DNA of 64,000 bases from Paraburkholderia adhaesiva (GCF_021390575.1 NZ_JAJEJQ010000001.1:2208501-2272500), one strand, 5' to 3'; positions 26,677 through 36,754 are shown, counted from the first letter of the stretch. Numbers and translations are program-made. Notes: generated by a model from the sequence alone, not told the origin.

Positions 26677-27498
26677 TTGACCACTCACCCCACCCGCTCC
26701 CAGGAGTTCGTCGCCGGCGCGCGCGACACGATCCCCATGATGGTCGGCGCCGCGCCGTTCGGCGTGATCTTCGGCACGCTCGTCACGTCGGGCCCGCTCT
26801 CGTTGTGGCACGGCCAGTTCATGTCGCTCGCCGTCTTCGCGGGCTCCGCGCAATTCATTGCGCTCGGCCTGATCGCTTCGCACGCGAGCTTCGTCGTGAT
26901 CTGGGCGACCACGTTCATCGTCAATCTGCGCCACGTACTCTACAGTGCGACGCTCGCACCCTACGTCTCGCACCTGCCCCTGCGCTGGCGTCTCGTGCTG
27001 GGCGGCGTGCTCACCGACGAGGTCTTTGCCGTCGCCTGGGCGCACTTCCGCCGCCACCCGCCAAGCGACGATGTCTCGCCGTGGCACTTCCTCGGCTCCG
27101 GTGTCGCGATGTACGTCAACTGGCAGATCTGGACCGCTGTCGGCCTGCTGTTCGGTGCCGCGTTCCCCGGCCTCCAGTCGCTCGGCCTCGACTTCGCGAT
27201 GGTCGCCACGTTCATCGCAATCGTCGTGCCGCAGCTCGTCGCCGTGCGCTATATCGCGGCAGCCGTTACGGCCGGCGCGCTCGCGTTCTTCTGGCAAGGC
27301 TGGCCGTACAAGCTCGGCCTGCTTGGCGCCGTCCTCGCGGGCGTCGCGGTGGGCGTCGCACTCTCGCTGCCGCGCCGCTCGCGCGACGGCGCAGCCGCAG
27401 CCGCAGCGCCGTCGGCGGGCGCTACGCGCAGCCCTAGCAGCACCGACAACGCCCGCAACGCCAGCGACACCCGCCAAACCGCAGGAGCCCGCCAATGA
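26677..27498 (+). CDS. azlC: AzlC family transporter subunit (branched-chain amino-acid export)
   Basis: A 273-aa inner-membrane protein with about seven or eight hydrophobic segments. DTIPMMVGAAPFGVIFGTL and NLRHVLYSATLAPY are AzlC signatures; with AzlD it forms an exporter like E. coli YgaZ-YgaH (valine). No suitable ATG precedes the domain. The TTG at 26677, five bases after GAGGA, is the best start, and in-frame ATGs come only inside the first helix. The last 35 residues are Ala/Ser-rich. The stop overlaps azlD by four bases. Confidence 0.9.
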   Translation: MTTHPTRSQEFVAGARDTIPMMVGAAPFGVIFGTLVTSGPLSLWHGQFMSLAVFAGSAQFIALGLIASHASFVVIWATTFIVNLRHVLYSATLAPYVSHLPLRWRLVLGGVLTDEVFAVAWAHFRRHPPSDDVSPWHFLGSGVAMYVNWQIWTAVGLLFGAAFPGLQSLGLDFAMVATFIAIVVPQLVAVRYIAAAVTAGALAFFWQGWPYKLGLLGAVLAGVAVGVALSLPRRSRDGAAAAAAPSAGATRSPSSTDNARNASDTRQTAGARQ

Positions 27499-27818
27499 GC
27501 TACGTCGTCCTCATCCTCGGCATGGCCGCCATCACCTGGCTCGTGCGCACCGCGGTTTTCGTGCTCGGCGAGCGGCTCGTTTTTCCGCCGATCGTGCGCA
27601 CCGCGCTCGGCTTCGTCCCCGTGACCGTGCTCACCGCGATCATTGTGCCGATGGCCGTCTCGCCGCACGGCCAGGGCGCCGAACTCACCTGGCGCAATCC
27701 GCAGCTCGTGGGCGCGCTCGCAGCCATCGCGGTCAGCGTGCTCACGCGGCGGCCCCTCGTCACGATCGCGGCCGGGCTCGGCGTGTTCTTCCTCTGGCAG
27801 GGCGTCGTGCTGCACTGA
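27495..27818 (+). CDS. azlD: AzlD family transporter subunit
   Basis: A 107-aa membrane protein with three to four transmembrane helices. AAITWLVRTAVFVLGERL and LGFVPVTVLTAIIVP match AzlD/YgaH, the small partner of AzlC in branched-chain amino-acid export. The ATG overlaps the azlC stop (ATGA), so subunits are made together. Confidence 0.92.
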   Translation: MSYVVLILGMAAITWLVRTAVFVLGERLVFPPIVRTALGFVPVTVLTAIIVPMAVSPHGQGAELTWRNPQLVGALAAIAVSVLTRRPLVTIAAGLGVFFLWQGVVLH

Positions 27819-27977
27819 CGCGCCGGGCCTCACGGTGGCGCCAGGTGGGGTCCTCCACGATCGCGCCTCAAGTTTCCCCCTTCTGCGCCGTTAATCCCGT
27901 CAATGGCTGCTTTCGCGTTGCCGCGCTGCGCGAAAGCGCACGCGGCGCAGTGCAGCAAGGATCACACGGGACAACGA

Positions 27978-28739
27978 ATGGGGCACATCACCCTCTCTAT
28001 CAAGGACGAAACGCTCGGGTCGCTGCGCAAGGACTTCGAGGCGTTCCTGCGCGTATCGGTCAAGCTCGATCCGCAGTTCGCGACGCCATCGTTCGAGGAT
28101 TTCCTGCGCGCCAAGCTGCTCGACAACATGGTGCCGCTGACCGAGCACGCGGTGCAGCGCATGTTGACGGGCGGCCAGTACGCATGGGCAAAACGCACGC
28201 TCGACAAGGAATTCCCGGAAGTCGTCTCGATCCTGATGCGGCAGGCGAACGAGTTCGGTTTCGGCTTTGCGTCGCGGACCGAGTGGACGCCCGAGGAACT
28301 GACCAAGCAGTGTCGCGAGTGGGCGACGGCAATCGTCAACGAAGCACAGGGCGACGCGATGCTCGTCGATCCGCTCGCCGCGCAGATCAAGGCGTCCGTG
28401 CAGGACATGCAGACGCTGGAAGAGATCATGCAGACGCCCGCGTGGCGCCTGTCAGAATCGCTGCGCCAGCGCATCTACGAAGCGAAGATCGACTGCGAGA
28501 CGAGCACCGGCAGCACCGCGCGCGAACGACTCGGCGAGCTGCGCGGACTGTTGCGGCTCGCGATCACGCACGGGGTCTTCCAGAAGCAGGAAGCGCAGCA
28601 GATCATGGAGTATCTGCGTCTTCTGAAGCCGGAAATCTTCGTCGAGGAACCCGACGACGTGTTCGCGCGCCTCGCCGCCTGGCTGCGCAACTTCTTCGTG
28701 CCGCCGCACCGCACCGAGCCGCGTCGTCAGTCGAACTGA
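27978..28739 (+). CDS. conserved protein of unknown function (253 aa)
   Basis: A soluble 253-aa protein, no signal peptide or transmembrane segment except a weakly hydrophobic patch near the C-terminus (LAAWLRNFFVP). It is rich in charged helices, with a pattern suggesting an all-alpha fold. I do not recognise the family. The ATG at 27978 starts MGHITLSIKDETLG; an upstream ATG at 27903 would add a basic, cysteine-containing tail of poor quality. It stands alone between azlD and the convergent helicase gene, so context gives no role. Confidence 0.75.
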   Translation: MGHITLSIKDETLGSLRKDFEAFLRVSVKLDPQFATPSFEDFLRAKLLDNMVPLTEHAVQRMLTGGQYAWAKRTLDKEFPEVVSILMRQANEFGFGFASRTEWTPEELTKQCREWATAIVNEAQGDAMLVDPLAAQIKASVQDMQTLEEIMQTPAWRLSESLRQRIYEAKIDCETSTGSTARERLGELRGLLRLAITHGVFQKQEAQQIMEYLRLLKPEIFVEEPDDVFARLAAWLRNFFVPPHRTEPRRQSN

Positions 28740-28752
28740 CGCGCGCGCACCG

Positions 28753-28793
28753 AGGGCCTGTTCACTTCAGCGAGTACTCGAGTGACAGGCCCT
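28753..28793. terminator. hairpin between convergent genes (possible terminator)
   Basis: Arms AGGGCCTGTTCACT (28753-28766) and AGTGACAGGCCCT (28781-28793) pair with one bulge, and the loop itself holds the palindrome CGAGTACTCG. A further ACAGGCCCTT copy follows at 28801. There is no long T-run, so termination strength is uncertain. Confidence 0.5.
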
Positions 28794-28810
28794 GCGAGTA
28801 ACAGGCCCTT

Positions 28811-30940
28811 CTAGTCCCACATCTTCCGCAGCATCGCACCGATCTCGATCTTTGCGTGCGCGGCAGCCGCAAGGCCTGCCGCGCCGGGCGCGCTCGCCAC
28901 GGGCACGGGAGGCCAGGCGCACGATTCGAAGAGCGGCAGCGCCGACGCCGGAATGAAACGCGTACGCGACGCCCAGACATGGCGATCCCCGGACGCCACC
29001 TGGTTGTGCACGTAAAAGCGCTGCGGCACGACGATATGCAGGTCCTCCTTCGCGCGCGTCATCGCCACGTATAGCAGACGCCGCTCTTCCTCCAGTTCCT
29101 CGTCACTGCCGACGCCCAGATCGGACGGAATGCAGCCGTCCACGCCGTTGAGCACAAACACATTGCGCCACTCCTGCCCTTTCGCCGAGTGAATCGTCGA
29201 GAGGATCAAGTAGTCCTCATCGAGCAGCGGATCGGCGGATTCGGCGCTCGTTGCGTCGGGCGGATCGAGCGTGAGTTCAGTGAGGAAGCGTTCGCGCGAG
29301 GCGTAGGTGCTCGCGATGCTCTCCATCTGCAGCAGGTCCGCCATGCGCACGGCGGCGTCCTCGTGGTTACGCTCCAGATGCGGCTCGTACCAGCGCCGCA
29401 CGCGTTCGAACTCAGCAGGCCAGGGCGTGGCGCGCGCGCCGATATTCTCGATCAGCGCGACGAACTCGGCCCAGTCGTCCGCGGCGCGCGGCGGCGGCGC
29501 GAACGCGGCGAGCGCTTCGGCCGCACGGTACGCGCCCGTGCAGGCGGCAACCTGATCGAGCAGCCGCGCGGCAGTGGCGGGACCGACGCCCGGCAGCAGT
29601 TGCGCAACGCGAAAGCCCGCGACGCGGTCGAGCGGATTCTCGGCCCAGCGCAATACCGCCAGCACGTCCTTGACGTGCGAGGCATCGAGAAAGCGCAGCC
29701 CGCCGAACTTCACAAACGGAATGTTGCGCCGTGCGAGTTCGATTTCGAGCGTCGCGCTGTGGTGGGCGGCGCGAAACAGCACGGCCTGCTGCTTGAGCTT
29801 CATGCCCTCCTCGCGGGCCGCGAGGATCTGCTCGACGACGTACTGCGCCTGGGTGGCTTCGTCGGCGACGGTCACGAGGTGCGGACGCTGCGCCGACGCT
29901 TTGTCGCTCCAGAGGTTCTTCGTGAAGCGCTCGCGCGCGGCGTCGATCACGGCGTTCGACGCCGCGAGAATCGGCTGCGTCGAGCGGTAGTTGCGTTCGA
30001 GCGTGACCTGGCGCGCGGGCGGATCGAAGTGCGCCGGGAAGTCGAGGATGTTGCGCACCGTCGCGCCGCGAAACGAGTAGATGGCCTGGGCGTCGTCGCC
30101 GACCACCGTGAGGCCGCGGCCATCGGGTTTGAGCGCGAGCAGGATCGAAGCCTGCAGGCGGTTGGTGTCCTGATACTCGTCCACGAGCACGTGATCGAAA
30201 CGGCCCGCGAGGTCGGCGGCAAGCGACGGTTCAGCCGCCATGTGCGCCCAGTAGAGCAACAGGTCGTCGTAGTCGAGGACGTTCTGCTTCTGCTTGGCGT
30301 CGACGTAGCCCGCGAACAGCCCCTTCAGTTGCGGCTCCCATTCGAGGCACCACGAAAACGAGCGATTGAGCACGTTCGCGAGCGTGTCGCCCGTATTGAC
30401 GACGCGGGAGTAGATCGCAAGGCAGGTGTTCTTCGCCGGAAAGCGCTTTTGCTTCGCCGACAAACCGAGTTCGTGGCGCACGAGGTTCATCAGATCGGCG
30501 GAATCCTCGCGGTCGTTGATCGTGAACGCGGGCGACAGGCCGATCCGTTCGGCGTATTCGCGCAACAGGCGGGCGCCGATGCCGTGAAATGTGCCCGCCC
30601 ACGTGAGCCCCTGCGCGAGCACGGACGCGGCACCCGGCACGCCGGCGGCGATACGGCCGACGCGGCGCGTCATCTCGAGCGCGGCGCGGCGCGAAAACGT
30701 CAGGAGCAGAATGCGGTGCGGGTCGGCGCCGTTCACGACCAGATGCGCGACGCGGTGCGCGAGCGTATTCGTCTTTCCCGAGCCCGCGCCTGCAATGACG
30801 AGCAACGGCGCGGGAAGCACGGCACCCGGTGCGAACGCGTTGGCGCCGCCATGCTCGACGGCGGCGCGCTGCGCATCATTGAGCTTCGAAAGATAAGCGG
30901 TGACGCTGCTCGCGGCAGGCGTTTCGAGAACGGTGGACAC
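28811..30940 (-). CDS. UvrD/Rep-type ATP-dependent DNA helicase
   Basis: A superfamily-1A 3'-5' helicase of about 709 aa. Motifs appear in order: LNDAQRAAV (Q-motif region), GAGSGKT (Walker A), DEYQDTN (Walker B, motif II), GDDAQAIYSFRGA (III), ERNYRST (IV), STIHSAKGQEW (V) and YVAMTRAKEDL (VI). An N-terminus drawn to the ATG at 31003 would run through a LexA-box candidate, so I take the GTG at 30940 (reading MSTVLETPAAS) as start. It differs from canonical UvrD in length and C-terminus. Induction by DNA damage is likely if the box is real. Confidence 0.9.
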   Translation of the reverse strand: MSTVLETPAASSVTAYLSKLNDAQRAAVEHGGANAFAPGAVLPAPLLVIAGAGSGKTNTLAHRVAHLVVNGADPHRILLLTFSRRAALEMTRRVGRIAAGVPGAASVLAQGLTWAGTFHGIGARLLREYAERIGLSPAFTINDREDSADLMNLVRHELGLSAKQKRFPAKNTCLAIYSRVVNTGDTLANVLNRSFSWCLEWEPQLKGLFAGYVDAKQKQNVLDYDDLLLYWAHMAAEPSLAADLAGRFDHVLVDEYQDTNRLQASILLALKPDGRGLTVVGDDAQAIYSFRGATVRNILDFPAHFDPPARQVTLERNYRSTQPILAASNAVIDAARERFTKNLWSDKASAQRPHLVTVADEATQAQYVVEQILAAREEGMKLKQQAVLFRAAHHSATLEIELARRNIPFVKFGGLRFLDASHVKDVLAVLRWAENPLDRVAGFRVAQLLPGVGPATAARLLDQVAACTGAYRAAEALAAFAPPPRAADDWAEFVALIENIGARATPWPAEFERVRRWYEPHLERNHEDAAVRMADLLQMESIASTYASRERFLTELTLDPPDATSAESADPLLDEDYLILSTIHSAKGQEWRNVFVLNGVDGCIPSDLGVGSDEELEEERRLLYVAMTRAKEDLHIVVPQRFYVHNQVASGDRHVWASRTRFIPASALPLFESCAWPPVPVASAPGAAGLAAAAHAKIEIGAMLRKMWD

Positions 30941-31263
30941 GGTAATGGACGTCAGGAGTGTCAGGGCGATAAGGGCGGCGACGGATACTGTATATCCATA
31001 CACCCTACCCCGGCAAGCGCCGATCGTGCCGCGATCTGGCGGTATTTTTCACCGACTTTCGCCGACCTTCGCCGATTGTCGGCGGCGTGGCGTGGATCGC
31101 GTTGCCGCCGGATGACACCGGGCGCTGCCGGAGGCTACCAGCAGCAAAGCGCGAACGCTTCGGTCCACCGATTGCCTTTCCGACGACCGCATATGCTTTA
31201 TGATGCGAACCCTTCGACGCACCCGCCCACGGTACCTGCGACCATCCGGAAAACCCAAACGCC
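30941..31263. other. 323-base divergent gap between helicase and S4 gene
   Basis: Besides the LexA-box candidate it contains short TCGCCGA direct repeats (about 31057-31076) ending in the inverted repeat CGCCGA-TTG-TCGGCG (31070-31084). No further gene or promoter is clear. Confidence 0.5.
30988..31003. promoter_or_regulatory. LexA (SOS) box candidate upstream of the helicase gene
   Basis: CTGTATATCCATACAC matches the 16-base LexA consensus CTG-(TA-rich N10)-CAG at 13 of 16 positions and is flanked by TA on the left. It lies 48 bases before the GTG start of a UvrD-like helicase, a typical SOS gene class. The last base (C for G) weakens the right half-site. Confidence 0.65.
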
Positions 31264-31485
31264 ATGCCCAACCTCGATTTCACACTGACCGGCGATTTCG
31301 TCGAGCTGCACAACCTCCTGAAGATCACCGGACTTGCCGACAGCGGCGGCTCGGCCAAGCAGATCGTCGCGTCGGGGGCCGTCAAGGTGGACGGCGAAGT
31401 CGAACTGCGCAAGACCTGCAAGATCCGCGCGGGCCAGGTGGTGCTGCTCGGCGATACGCGCATCGCGGTGCGTGAAGCCGACTGA
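31264..31485 (+). CDS. S4-domain RNA-binding protein (YbcJ-like)
   Basis: A 73-aa single-domain S4 protein. The pattern FVELHNLLKITGLADSGGSA followed by VDGEVELRKTCKIR is that of the YbcJ/RlbA family, small RNA-binding proteins of unknown target, possibly ribosome-associated. Length equals family norm. It precedes the MATE pump gene by 120 bases on the same strand. Confidence 0.9.
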   Translation: MPNLDFTLTGDFVELHNLLKITGLADSGGSAKQIVASGAVKVDGEVELRKTCKIRAGQVVLLGDTRIAVREAD

Positions 31486-31605
31486 AAGAACGCGCACCAG
31501 AAGTGGGCTTTTTGATCGACAACGGCGCGATCCACCCCTAAGCTGTTGTTCTCGATAGCAGCCCCGACTTCCCCGCGGCGCGAGTTTTCGCGCCGCTTGC
31601 TTTTC

Positions 31606-33000
31606 ATGACCCGACCGACGCTCTTCGCGCGCCCCATCGCGCCGCCCACGCTGACGCGACACGCCGCCGACACCGCCCGACTCGCCGCGCCGCTCGCCAT
31701 CGCCCAGCTTTCGCAAACGGCGATGAGCGTCACCGACACGGTGCTGCTCGGCTCGCTCGGCGCCGATGCACTCGCGGCGGGCGGTCTCGGCGCGAATCTG
31801 TACCTGGTCACCCTGATCATCCTGCAAGGCGTGCTGACCTCGGTGAGCGTGAGCGTCGCGCAGGCGCGCGGCGCGCGCAACGAGAGCGACGTCCCGCACA
31901 TCTACTGGACGGGCTTCGCGCTGTCGCTCCTGCTCACGCTGCCCGCGTTCGTGCTGCTCTCGTTCGCAACGCCTCTCCTGCTCGCGCTCGGCGAGCCGCC
32001 GCTGCTCGCGCGTCACGTCGGCGAGTATGCGGCCGTGCTGCGCTGGGGCGCGCCCGCCAGCCTGATCGGCGTCGGGCTCATGCGCTCGTTCCTGCCCGCG
32101 ATCGGCGCGGCGAGACGCCTCCTGTGGGTGTCGATCGCAGGCGTGTTCGTCAACGGTTTCCTCAACTACGGGCTAATTCACGGCGCGTGGGGCCTGCCGC
32201 GACTCGGCTTCCTCGGCTCGGCTGCGGCGACCGCGATCACGGTCTGGCTCACCGCCACCGTGCTGATGGCGCTGCTGCACCTGCGTCCATCGCACCAGCA
32301 TTTCGTCGCCGCGCGGCGGCCCACGGCGCCGCTGATGGGCGAACTCGTCTCGATCGGCTGGCCTGTGGCGATCACGTACGCCGTCGAAGCGACGCTGTTC
32401 CTCGCCACCGGTCTCCTGATGGGCCTGCTCGGCGCGATACCGCTCGCGGCGCACCAGATCGCGCTGAACGTGGCGTCGATGACGTTTATGGTGCCGCTCG
32501 CAATCGGTCAGGCGGCGAACGTGCGTGTCGGCTACTGGGCAGGCGCGGGCGAGCCGCACGCGGCTCGCCATGCGGGATTCGCGTCGCTCGGACTCGGCGC
32601 GGGATTCATGTGCGTGTCGGCGCTCGTGATGGTGCTCGCGCCGCACTGGATCGTCGGCCTGTACCTGCATCTGGACGACCCCGCCAACGCGGCGACGGTC
32701 GCGCTCGCGACGACGCTGCTCGGCGTGGCCGCAGTGTTCCAGATCGTCGATGGCGTGCAGGCGGTGGGTTCCGGTTGCCTGCGCGGACTCAAGGACACGC
32801 GCATTCCGATGATGGCGGCAACGCTCGGCTATTGGGGCATCGGTTTTCCCACGGGCTACGCGCTCGCGTTCCACTTCGGCCTCGGTGCACGCGGCCTTTG
32901 GTGGGGCCTCGCCGCGGGACTCGCCACCGTTGCGTTCATGATGACGCTGCGCTTTCACAGGATGAGCCTGCGCCGCGCCGCCACGCCCGCCGCCGCCTGA
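31606..33000 (+). CDS. MATE family multidrug efflux transporter (NorM-like)
   Basis: A 464-aa inner-membrane protein with about 12 transmembrane helices in two six-helix halves. APLAIAQLSQTAMSVTDTVLLG (first helix) and GWPVAITYAVEATLF (helix 7) give the MATE repeat, with GVQAVGSGCLRGLKDTRIPM in the C-terminal half as in NorM. It exports cationic drugs in exchange for Na+ or H+. Drug specificity cannot be read from sequence. The ATG at 31606 was taken; upstream in-frame codons are poorly conserved. Confidence 0.93.
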   Translation: MTRPTLFARPIAPPTLTRHAADTARLAAPLAIAQLSQTAMSVTDTVLLGSLGADALAAGGLGANLYLVTLIILQGVLTSVSVSVAQARGARNESDVPHIYWTGFALSLLLTLPAFVLLSFATPLLLALGEPPLLARHVGEYAAVLRWGAPASLIGVGLMRSFLPAIGAARRLLWVSIAGVFVNGFLNYGLIHGAWGLPRLGFLGSAAATAITVWLTATVLMALLHLRPSHQHFVAARRPTAPLMGELVSIGWPVAITYAVEATLFLATGLLMGLLGAIPLAAHQIALNVASMTFMVPLAIGQAANVRVGYWAGAGEPHAARHAGFASLGLGAGFMCVSALVMVLAPHWIVGLYLHLDDPANAATVALATTLLGVAAVFQIVDGVQAVGSGCLRGLKDTRIPMMAATLGYWGIGFPTGYALAFHFGLGARGLWWGLAAGLATVAFMMTLRFHRMSLRRAATPAAA

Positions 33001-33258
33001 GTCGGCGGATGTCTCGCCGGATCCCCCGCGCGATTAAGCAGGCAGCTAAAATACCCCGGCCGCCACACTCGCCGTCCCGCTCACGAAGCGACGTCGACGT
33101 GTAGCCGAGGAGACCCCGCAGACACCCGCACCGCCGCCACCGCGGCACCGCAGGCGCTGTCCATGGCCGGCTTCACCGCGCAGCGCGCGCAAGACCTCCG
33201 CACTGCGCCACGAACTATAACGAACGCAAAAACGAACGCACAACCGGACCACCCTTCC

Positions 33259-34230
33259 ATGCTCGCCCCGATTACCCGACTCTTTCCGCTCTGGGCCGTC
33301 GTCGTCTCGCTTGTCGCGTACTTCGCGCCAGCCTCGGTCGCGCCGATCGCGCCGCACGTCACGACGCTGCTCACGATCATCATGCTCTCGATGGGCGTGA
33401 CGCTCTCGTTCGCGGACTTCCAGCGCGTGTTCACACGCCCCGCTCCGGTGCTGGCCGGCATCGTCCTGCATTACCTCGTGATGCCGCTCGCTGCGTGGGC
33501 GATCGCGAAAGCGCTGCACATGCCGCCCGATCTCACCGCCGGGATGGTGCTCGTGGGCAGCGTGGCGAGCGGCACGGCGTCGAACGTCATGATCTATCTC
33601 GCGCGCGGCGACGTCGCGCTGTCGGTGACGATCAGCGCGCTCTCGACGCTCGTCGGCGTATTCGCGACACCGCTGCTCACACGCTTCTACGTCGATGCGT
33701 CGATCACCGTCGACGTGCGCGGCATGCTCATGAGCATCCTGCAGATCGTCGCCCTGCCGATCCTGATCGGTCTCGTCGTGAATCGCATCGCGGGCTTGCT
33801 CGTGCGCCGCATCGAGCCCGTGCTGCCGCTCGTCTCGATGGTGTCGATCCTCGCGATCATCGCCGCCGTGGTGGGCGGCACGCACGCGAGCATCGCAACG
33901 GTCGGGCCGCTCGTCGCGCTCGCCGTGGTGCTGCACAACGGAATTGGCCTCCTCGGTGGCTATTGGGGCGGCCGTCTGCTCGGCTTCGACGAGTCTGTGT
34001 GCCGCACACTCGCCATCGAGGTCGGCATGCAGAACTCCGGGCTCGCCGCGACGCTCGGCAAGCTCTATTTTTCGCCGCTCGCGGCGCTGCCCGGTGCGCT
34101 GTTCTCGGTGTGGCACAACCTGTCGGGATCGCTGCTTGCCGGTTACTGGGCTGGCAAACCCGTGCGTAACGGCATACGTGATGCCGCCGCCGTGCTGCAG
34201 CCGCGTCCCACGGTTACGACGCGTCGCTAA
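33259..34230 (+). CDS. bile acid:sodium symporter family (BASS/PanS-like) transporter
   Basis: A 323-aa membrane protein with about ten helices. [35 protein letters not shown] and [16 protein letters not shown] are signatures of the YocS/PanS branch of BASS transporters. Characterised members move ketopantoate (PanS) or bile acids with sodium. The ATG at 33259 begins just before the first helix. The 258 bases upstream hold no obvious control element. Confidence 0.9.
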   Translation: MLAPITRLFPLWAVVVSLVAYFAPASVAPIAPHVTTLLTIIMLSMGVTLSFADFQRVFTRPAPVLAGIVLHYLVMPLAAWAIAKALHMPPDLTAGMVLVGSVASGTASNVMIYLARGDVALSVTISALSTLVGVFATPLLTRFYVDASITVDVRGMLMSILQIVALPILIGLVVNRIAGLLVRRIEPVLPLVSMVSILAIIAAVVGGTHASIATVGPLVALAVVLHNGIGLLGGYWGGRLLGFDESVCRTLAIEVGMQNSGLAATLGKLYFSPLAALPGALFSVWHNLSGSLLAGYWAGKPVRNGIRDAAAVLQPRPTVTTRR

Positions 34231-34324
34231 CGGGGCACCCATTCACCGTGCGGGCTGCCATGGCGGCCCGCCGCGAATTGCTCTCGCACGCCGGTGGCGC
34301 TAGCCGGCTTCAGTAGTGCCCGCG

Positions 34325-34714
34325 TCAGCGTATCGCCCGCATCCGGCGCAACGCCCCAAACCGCGCGCGAACTGACCAGTGCGCCACACGCGACGCCCGC
34401 CAGCTGAGCCACGCACCGAGCGCGGCCCACGGCTGCCGCTGCGACTGTGCCGCCGAGCGTGTCTGGGCAACCACCTCGACCGCGTGAAGCGGATGCCACT
34501 CGCAGATCACAGCCTCGTCCCACCCGCCGATCCGGACCCGCTCCCCGCGCGCGACGGGAAGCGCTTCGCCCGGCGCGAGCCAGTAGTCCTCGGGATCGCC
34601 TTCCACCGTGATCCACACGAGCCCAACGCGCGCGCCCAGCCAACCGCCATGCGCGGCACGCCACGTGCGGCACGTACCGCGCGCGATGTTCATGGTCACC
34701 TCCACTGCGTTCAT
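34325..34714 (-). CDS. DUF2917 domain protein
   Basis: A 129-aa protein of the DUF2917 family, small beta-rich proteins frequent in beta-proteobacteria and of unknown function. The recognisable core is VWITVEGDPEDYWLAPGEALPV with VRIGGWDEAVI. The C-terminal half is Arg/Trp/Ala-rich. The ATG at 34714 was chosen because it directly precedes the conserved domain. It is divergent from the phospholipase-D-like gene across 193 bases. Confidence 0.78.
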   Translation of the reverse strand: MNAVEVTMNIARGTCRTWRAAHGGWLGARVGLVWITVEGDPEDYWLAPGEALPVARGERVRIGGWDEAVICEWHPLHAVEVVAQTRSAAQSQRQPWAALGAWLSWRASRVAHWSVRARFGALRRMRAIR

Positions 34715-34907
34715 CGCCGTCTCCAGCCGTCCAGGATGTCTGCAGTGTTGCGTGCACCAGGGGCTCGACGTTTCCGGCCGTGCTGAAACGAGACCTGCGG
34801 CCCGCACGGGTCCGCGCGCCAACCGCGCCGCATCCCGTAGAATCCGGCCGAACGCCGTGACACGACGGTGAACCGCCGCGCACCTCGTCGGCTTCGGAGA
34901 ATCCTGC

Positions 34908-36647
34908 TTGACCGTCTATTCAGTCCCGACCGAACCCACGCCGCATCGCGATCGCCGGAGCACGCCCGCGCCCGGCGACTCGCTGCCGCTCCGCACGGCC
35001 CGCGGCGCGAAGGTCGCGCCCCGCATCGCGATCTTCGCGCGCGCGTGGCTCGCCCTGCTTTTCGTAACGCTTCTCGCCGCATGCGCGACACGTCCACCCG
35101 CCACCGCCCTGCCGCGCGAGACCACGCACGCGCTGTCCGCGTCCGCGAATACGCCGCTTCGCGCCGCGCTTGCCGCCGACGTAGCCGCGCATCCGGGCCA
35201 GTCGGGCTTTCGCCTGCTCGCGAACGGCACCGACGCGCTGCAGACGCGCATCGCGCTCGCGCGCGCGGCAACGCAAACGCTCGACATGCAGTACTACATC
35301 GCCAACGAGGACACGACCGGCAAGCTGCTGCTCGGCGCGGCGCTCTACGCGGCGGACCGGGGCGTGCGCGTGCGCATGCTCGTCGACGATCTGAATTTCC
35401 GCGACATCGACAGCCTGATGGCCGCGCTCGACACGCACCCGCTGATCGAGATCCGCGTATTCAATCCGTACGGCAGTGCGCAGGGAAGCATGTTCGCGCG
35501 CACGACGAACCTGCTGACGAAACTCGACCAGTTCACGCGCCGCATGCACAACAAGGCGATGATCGTCGACAACCAGGCGGCGATCGTGGGCGGCCGCAAT
35601 CTCGGCGACGAGTATTTCAACGCGAGCCCGACATTGGAGTTCAGCGACCTCGATGTGCTTGCTGCCGGCCCGGTCGCGGCCGAGGTGTCCGCGAGCTTCG
35701 ACGACTACTGGAATAGCAGCGTGTCCTATCCGCTCAGCGCGCTGAACAAACAGAAGTTCGATCCGCACGATCTCGACACCGTCCGCGACGCGTTGCGCGA
35801 GCACTGGCGCAAAAACGCCGAGCCCTATGACGCGAAACCGCTGAACGCCACACCACTTGCCGAGCAGATCGCCCGGCACGAATTGGTGCTTGTCTGGGCG
35901 GACTGCTCGTTCGTCCCCGATTCCCCCGAAAAGATCGCCAACGCGCAAACAACGCAGAACGCACAAGTGGGCGACGCGATGCGCTCGCTCATCGACCAGA
36001 TCCGTGCGGCGCGAAAGAGCGTGCTCGTGTTCTCGCCGTATTTCGTGCCGCACGACGCCGGCGTGGAGGAAGTGCGCAAGCTGACCGCACGCGGCGTGCG
36101 CGTCGCGATTCTCACGAACTCGCTCGCCGCCACGGATGCGGTCGTCGTCCAGTCCGGCTACAGTCCGTTTCGCGTGCCGCTCCTGCACGCGGGCGCCGAA
36201 CTCTACGAATTCAAGCCAAGCCAACCGGTGCGCGGCGAGCGGCGGCAGCGGCCCGGCATGATGGGTTCGCGCTCGCGCTCGAGCCTGCATGCGAAGGCGT
36301 ATGTGATCGACGAGCGCACGCTCGTGATCGGCTCGCTCAACCTCGATCCGCGTTCGGCGCGGCTGAATACGGAGCTTGCACTCACGATCGACAGCCCCGC
36401 GCTCGCGCACGACGTCGCCGGCTATTTCGCGCGCGCGACGTCGCTCGACATCAGCTACCGCGTGACGCTCACCACACCCGAAGAGCGTGCGCAGCTCGCG
36501 GGTACCGCCGCCCCGAATTCGCCGCTCATCTGGACCGATGAAGAGGACGGCGTGATCCGCACCTACAACCTCGACCCGCACGCCGGTTTCTACCGGAATG
36601 TGCTAACCGGGCTATTCTTGCTGTTGCCAGTGAACGATCAGCTGTAA
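34908..36647 (+). CDS. phospholipase D/cardiolipin synthase-like lipoprotein (ClsC-type)
   Basis: A 579-aa protein with two HKD phospholipase-D motifs: HNKAMIVD (His214) followed by [10 protein letters not shown], and HAKAYVID (His461) followed by GSLNLDPRS. This double layout matches ClsC-like enzymes, which make cardiolipin from phosphatidylglycerol and phosphatidylethanolamine, although other phosphatidyl transfers are possible. Residues 41-59 form a hydrophobic segment ending LLAAC, a lipobox with Cys59. The only plausible start is TTG at 34908 with GGAGAA seven bases before. The long N-terminal stretch before the lipobox is unusual. Confidence 0.88.
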   Translation: MTVYSVPTEPTPHRDRRSTPAPGDSLPLRTARGAKVAPRIAIFARAWLALLFVTLLAACATRPPATALPRETTHALSASANTPLRAALAADVAAHPGQSGFRLLANGTDALQTRIALARAATQTLDMQYYIANEDTTGKLLLGAALYAADRGVRVRMLVDDLNFRDIDSLMAALDTHPLIEIRVFNPYGSAQGSMFARTTNLLTKLDQFTRRMHNKAMIVDNQAAIVGGRNLGDEYFNASPTLEFSDLDVLAAGPVAAEVSASFDDYWNSSVSYPLSALNKQKFDPHDLDTVRDALREHWRKNAEPYDAKPLNATPLAEQIARHELVLVWADCSFVPDSPEKIANAQTTQNAQVGDAMRSLIDQIRAARKSVLVFSPYFVPHDAGVEEVRKLTARGVRVAILTNSLAATDAVVVQSGYSPFRVPLLHAGAELYEFKPSQPVRGERRQRPGMMGSRSRSSLHAKAYVIDERTLVIGSLNLDPRSARLNTELALTIDSPALAHDVAGYFARATSLDISYRVTLTTPEERAQLAGTAAPNSPLIWTDEEDGVIRTYNLDPHAGFYRNVLTGLFLLLPVNDQL

Positions 36648-36754
36648 CGGCGCGCTGTAGCCTCGCACCGCATTCGCTCTTCGTTCTCTCCCCCGCCGGA
36701 CCCCGAAAACGGCGCGCGGCGAGCCGGTGCCGCGCGCATCCACCGGAGTGCACC

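Noticed and set aside
31001..31003. ATG at 31003 as start of the UvrD-like helicase
   Set aside because: It would place a LexA-box-like palindrome inside the coding region and add a hydrophobic lead not expected in a helicase; GTG at 30940 is preferred.
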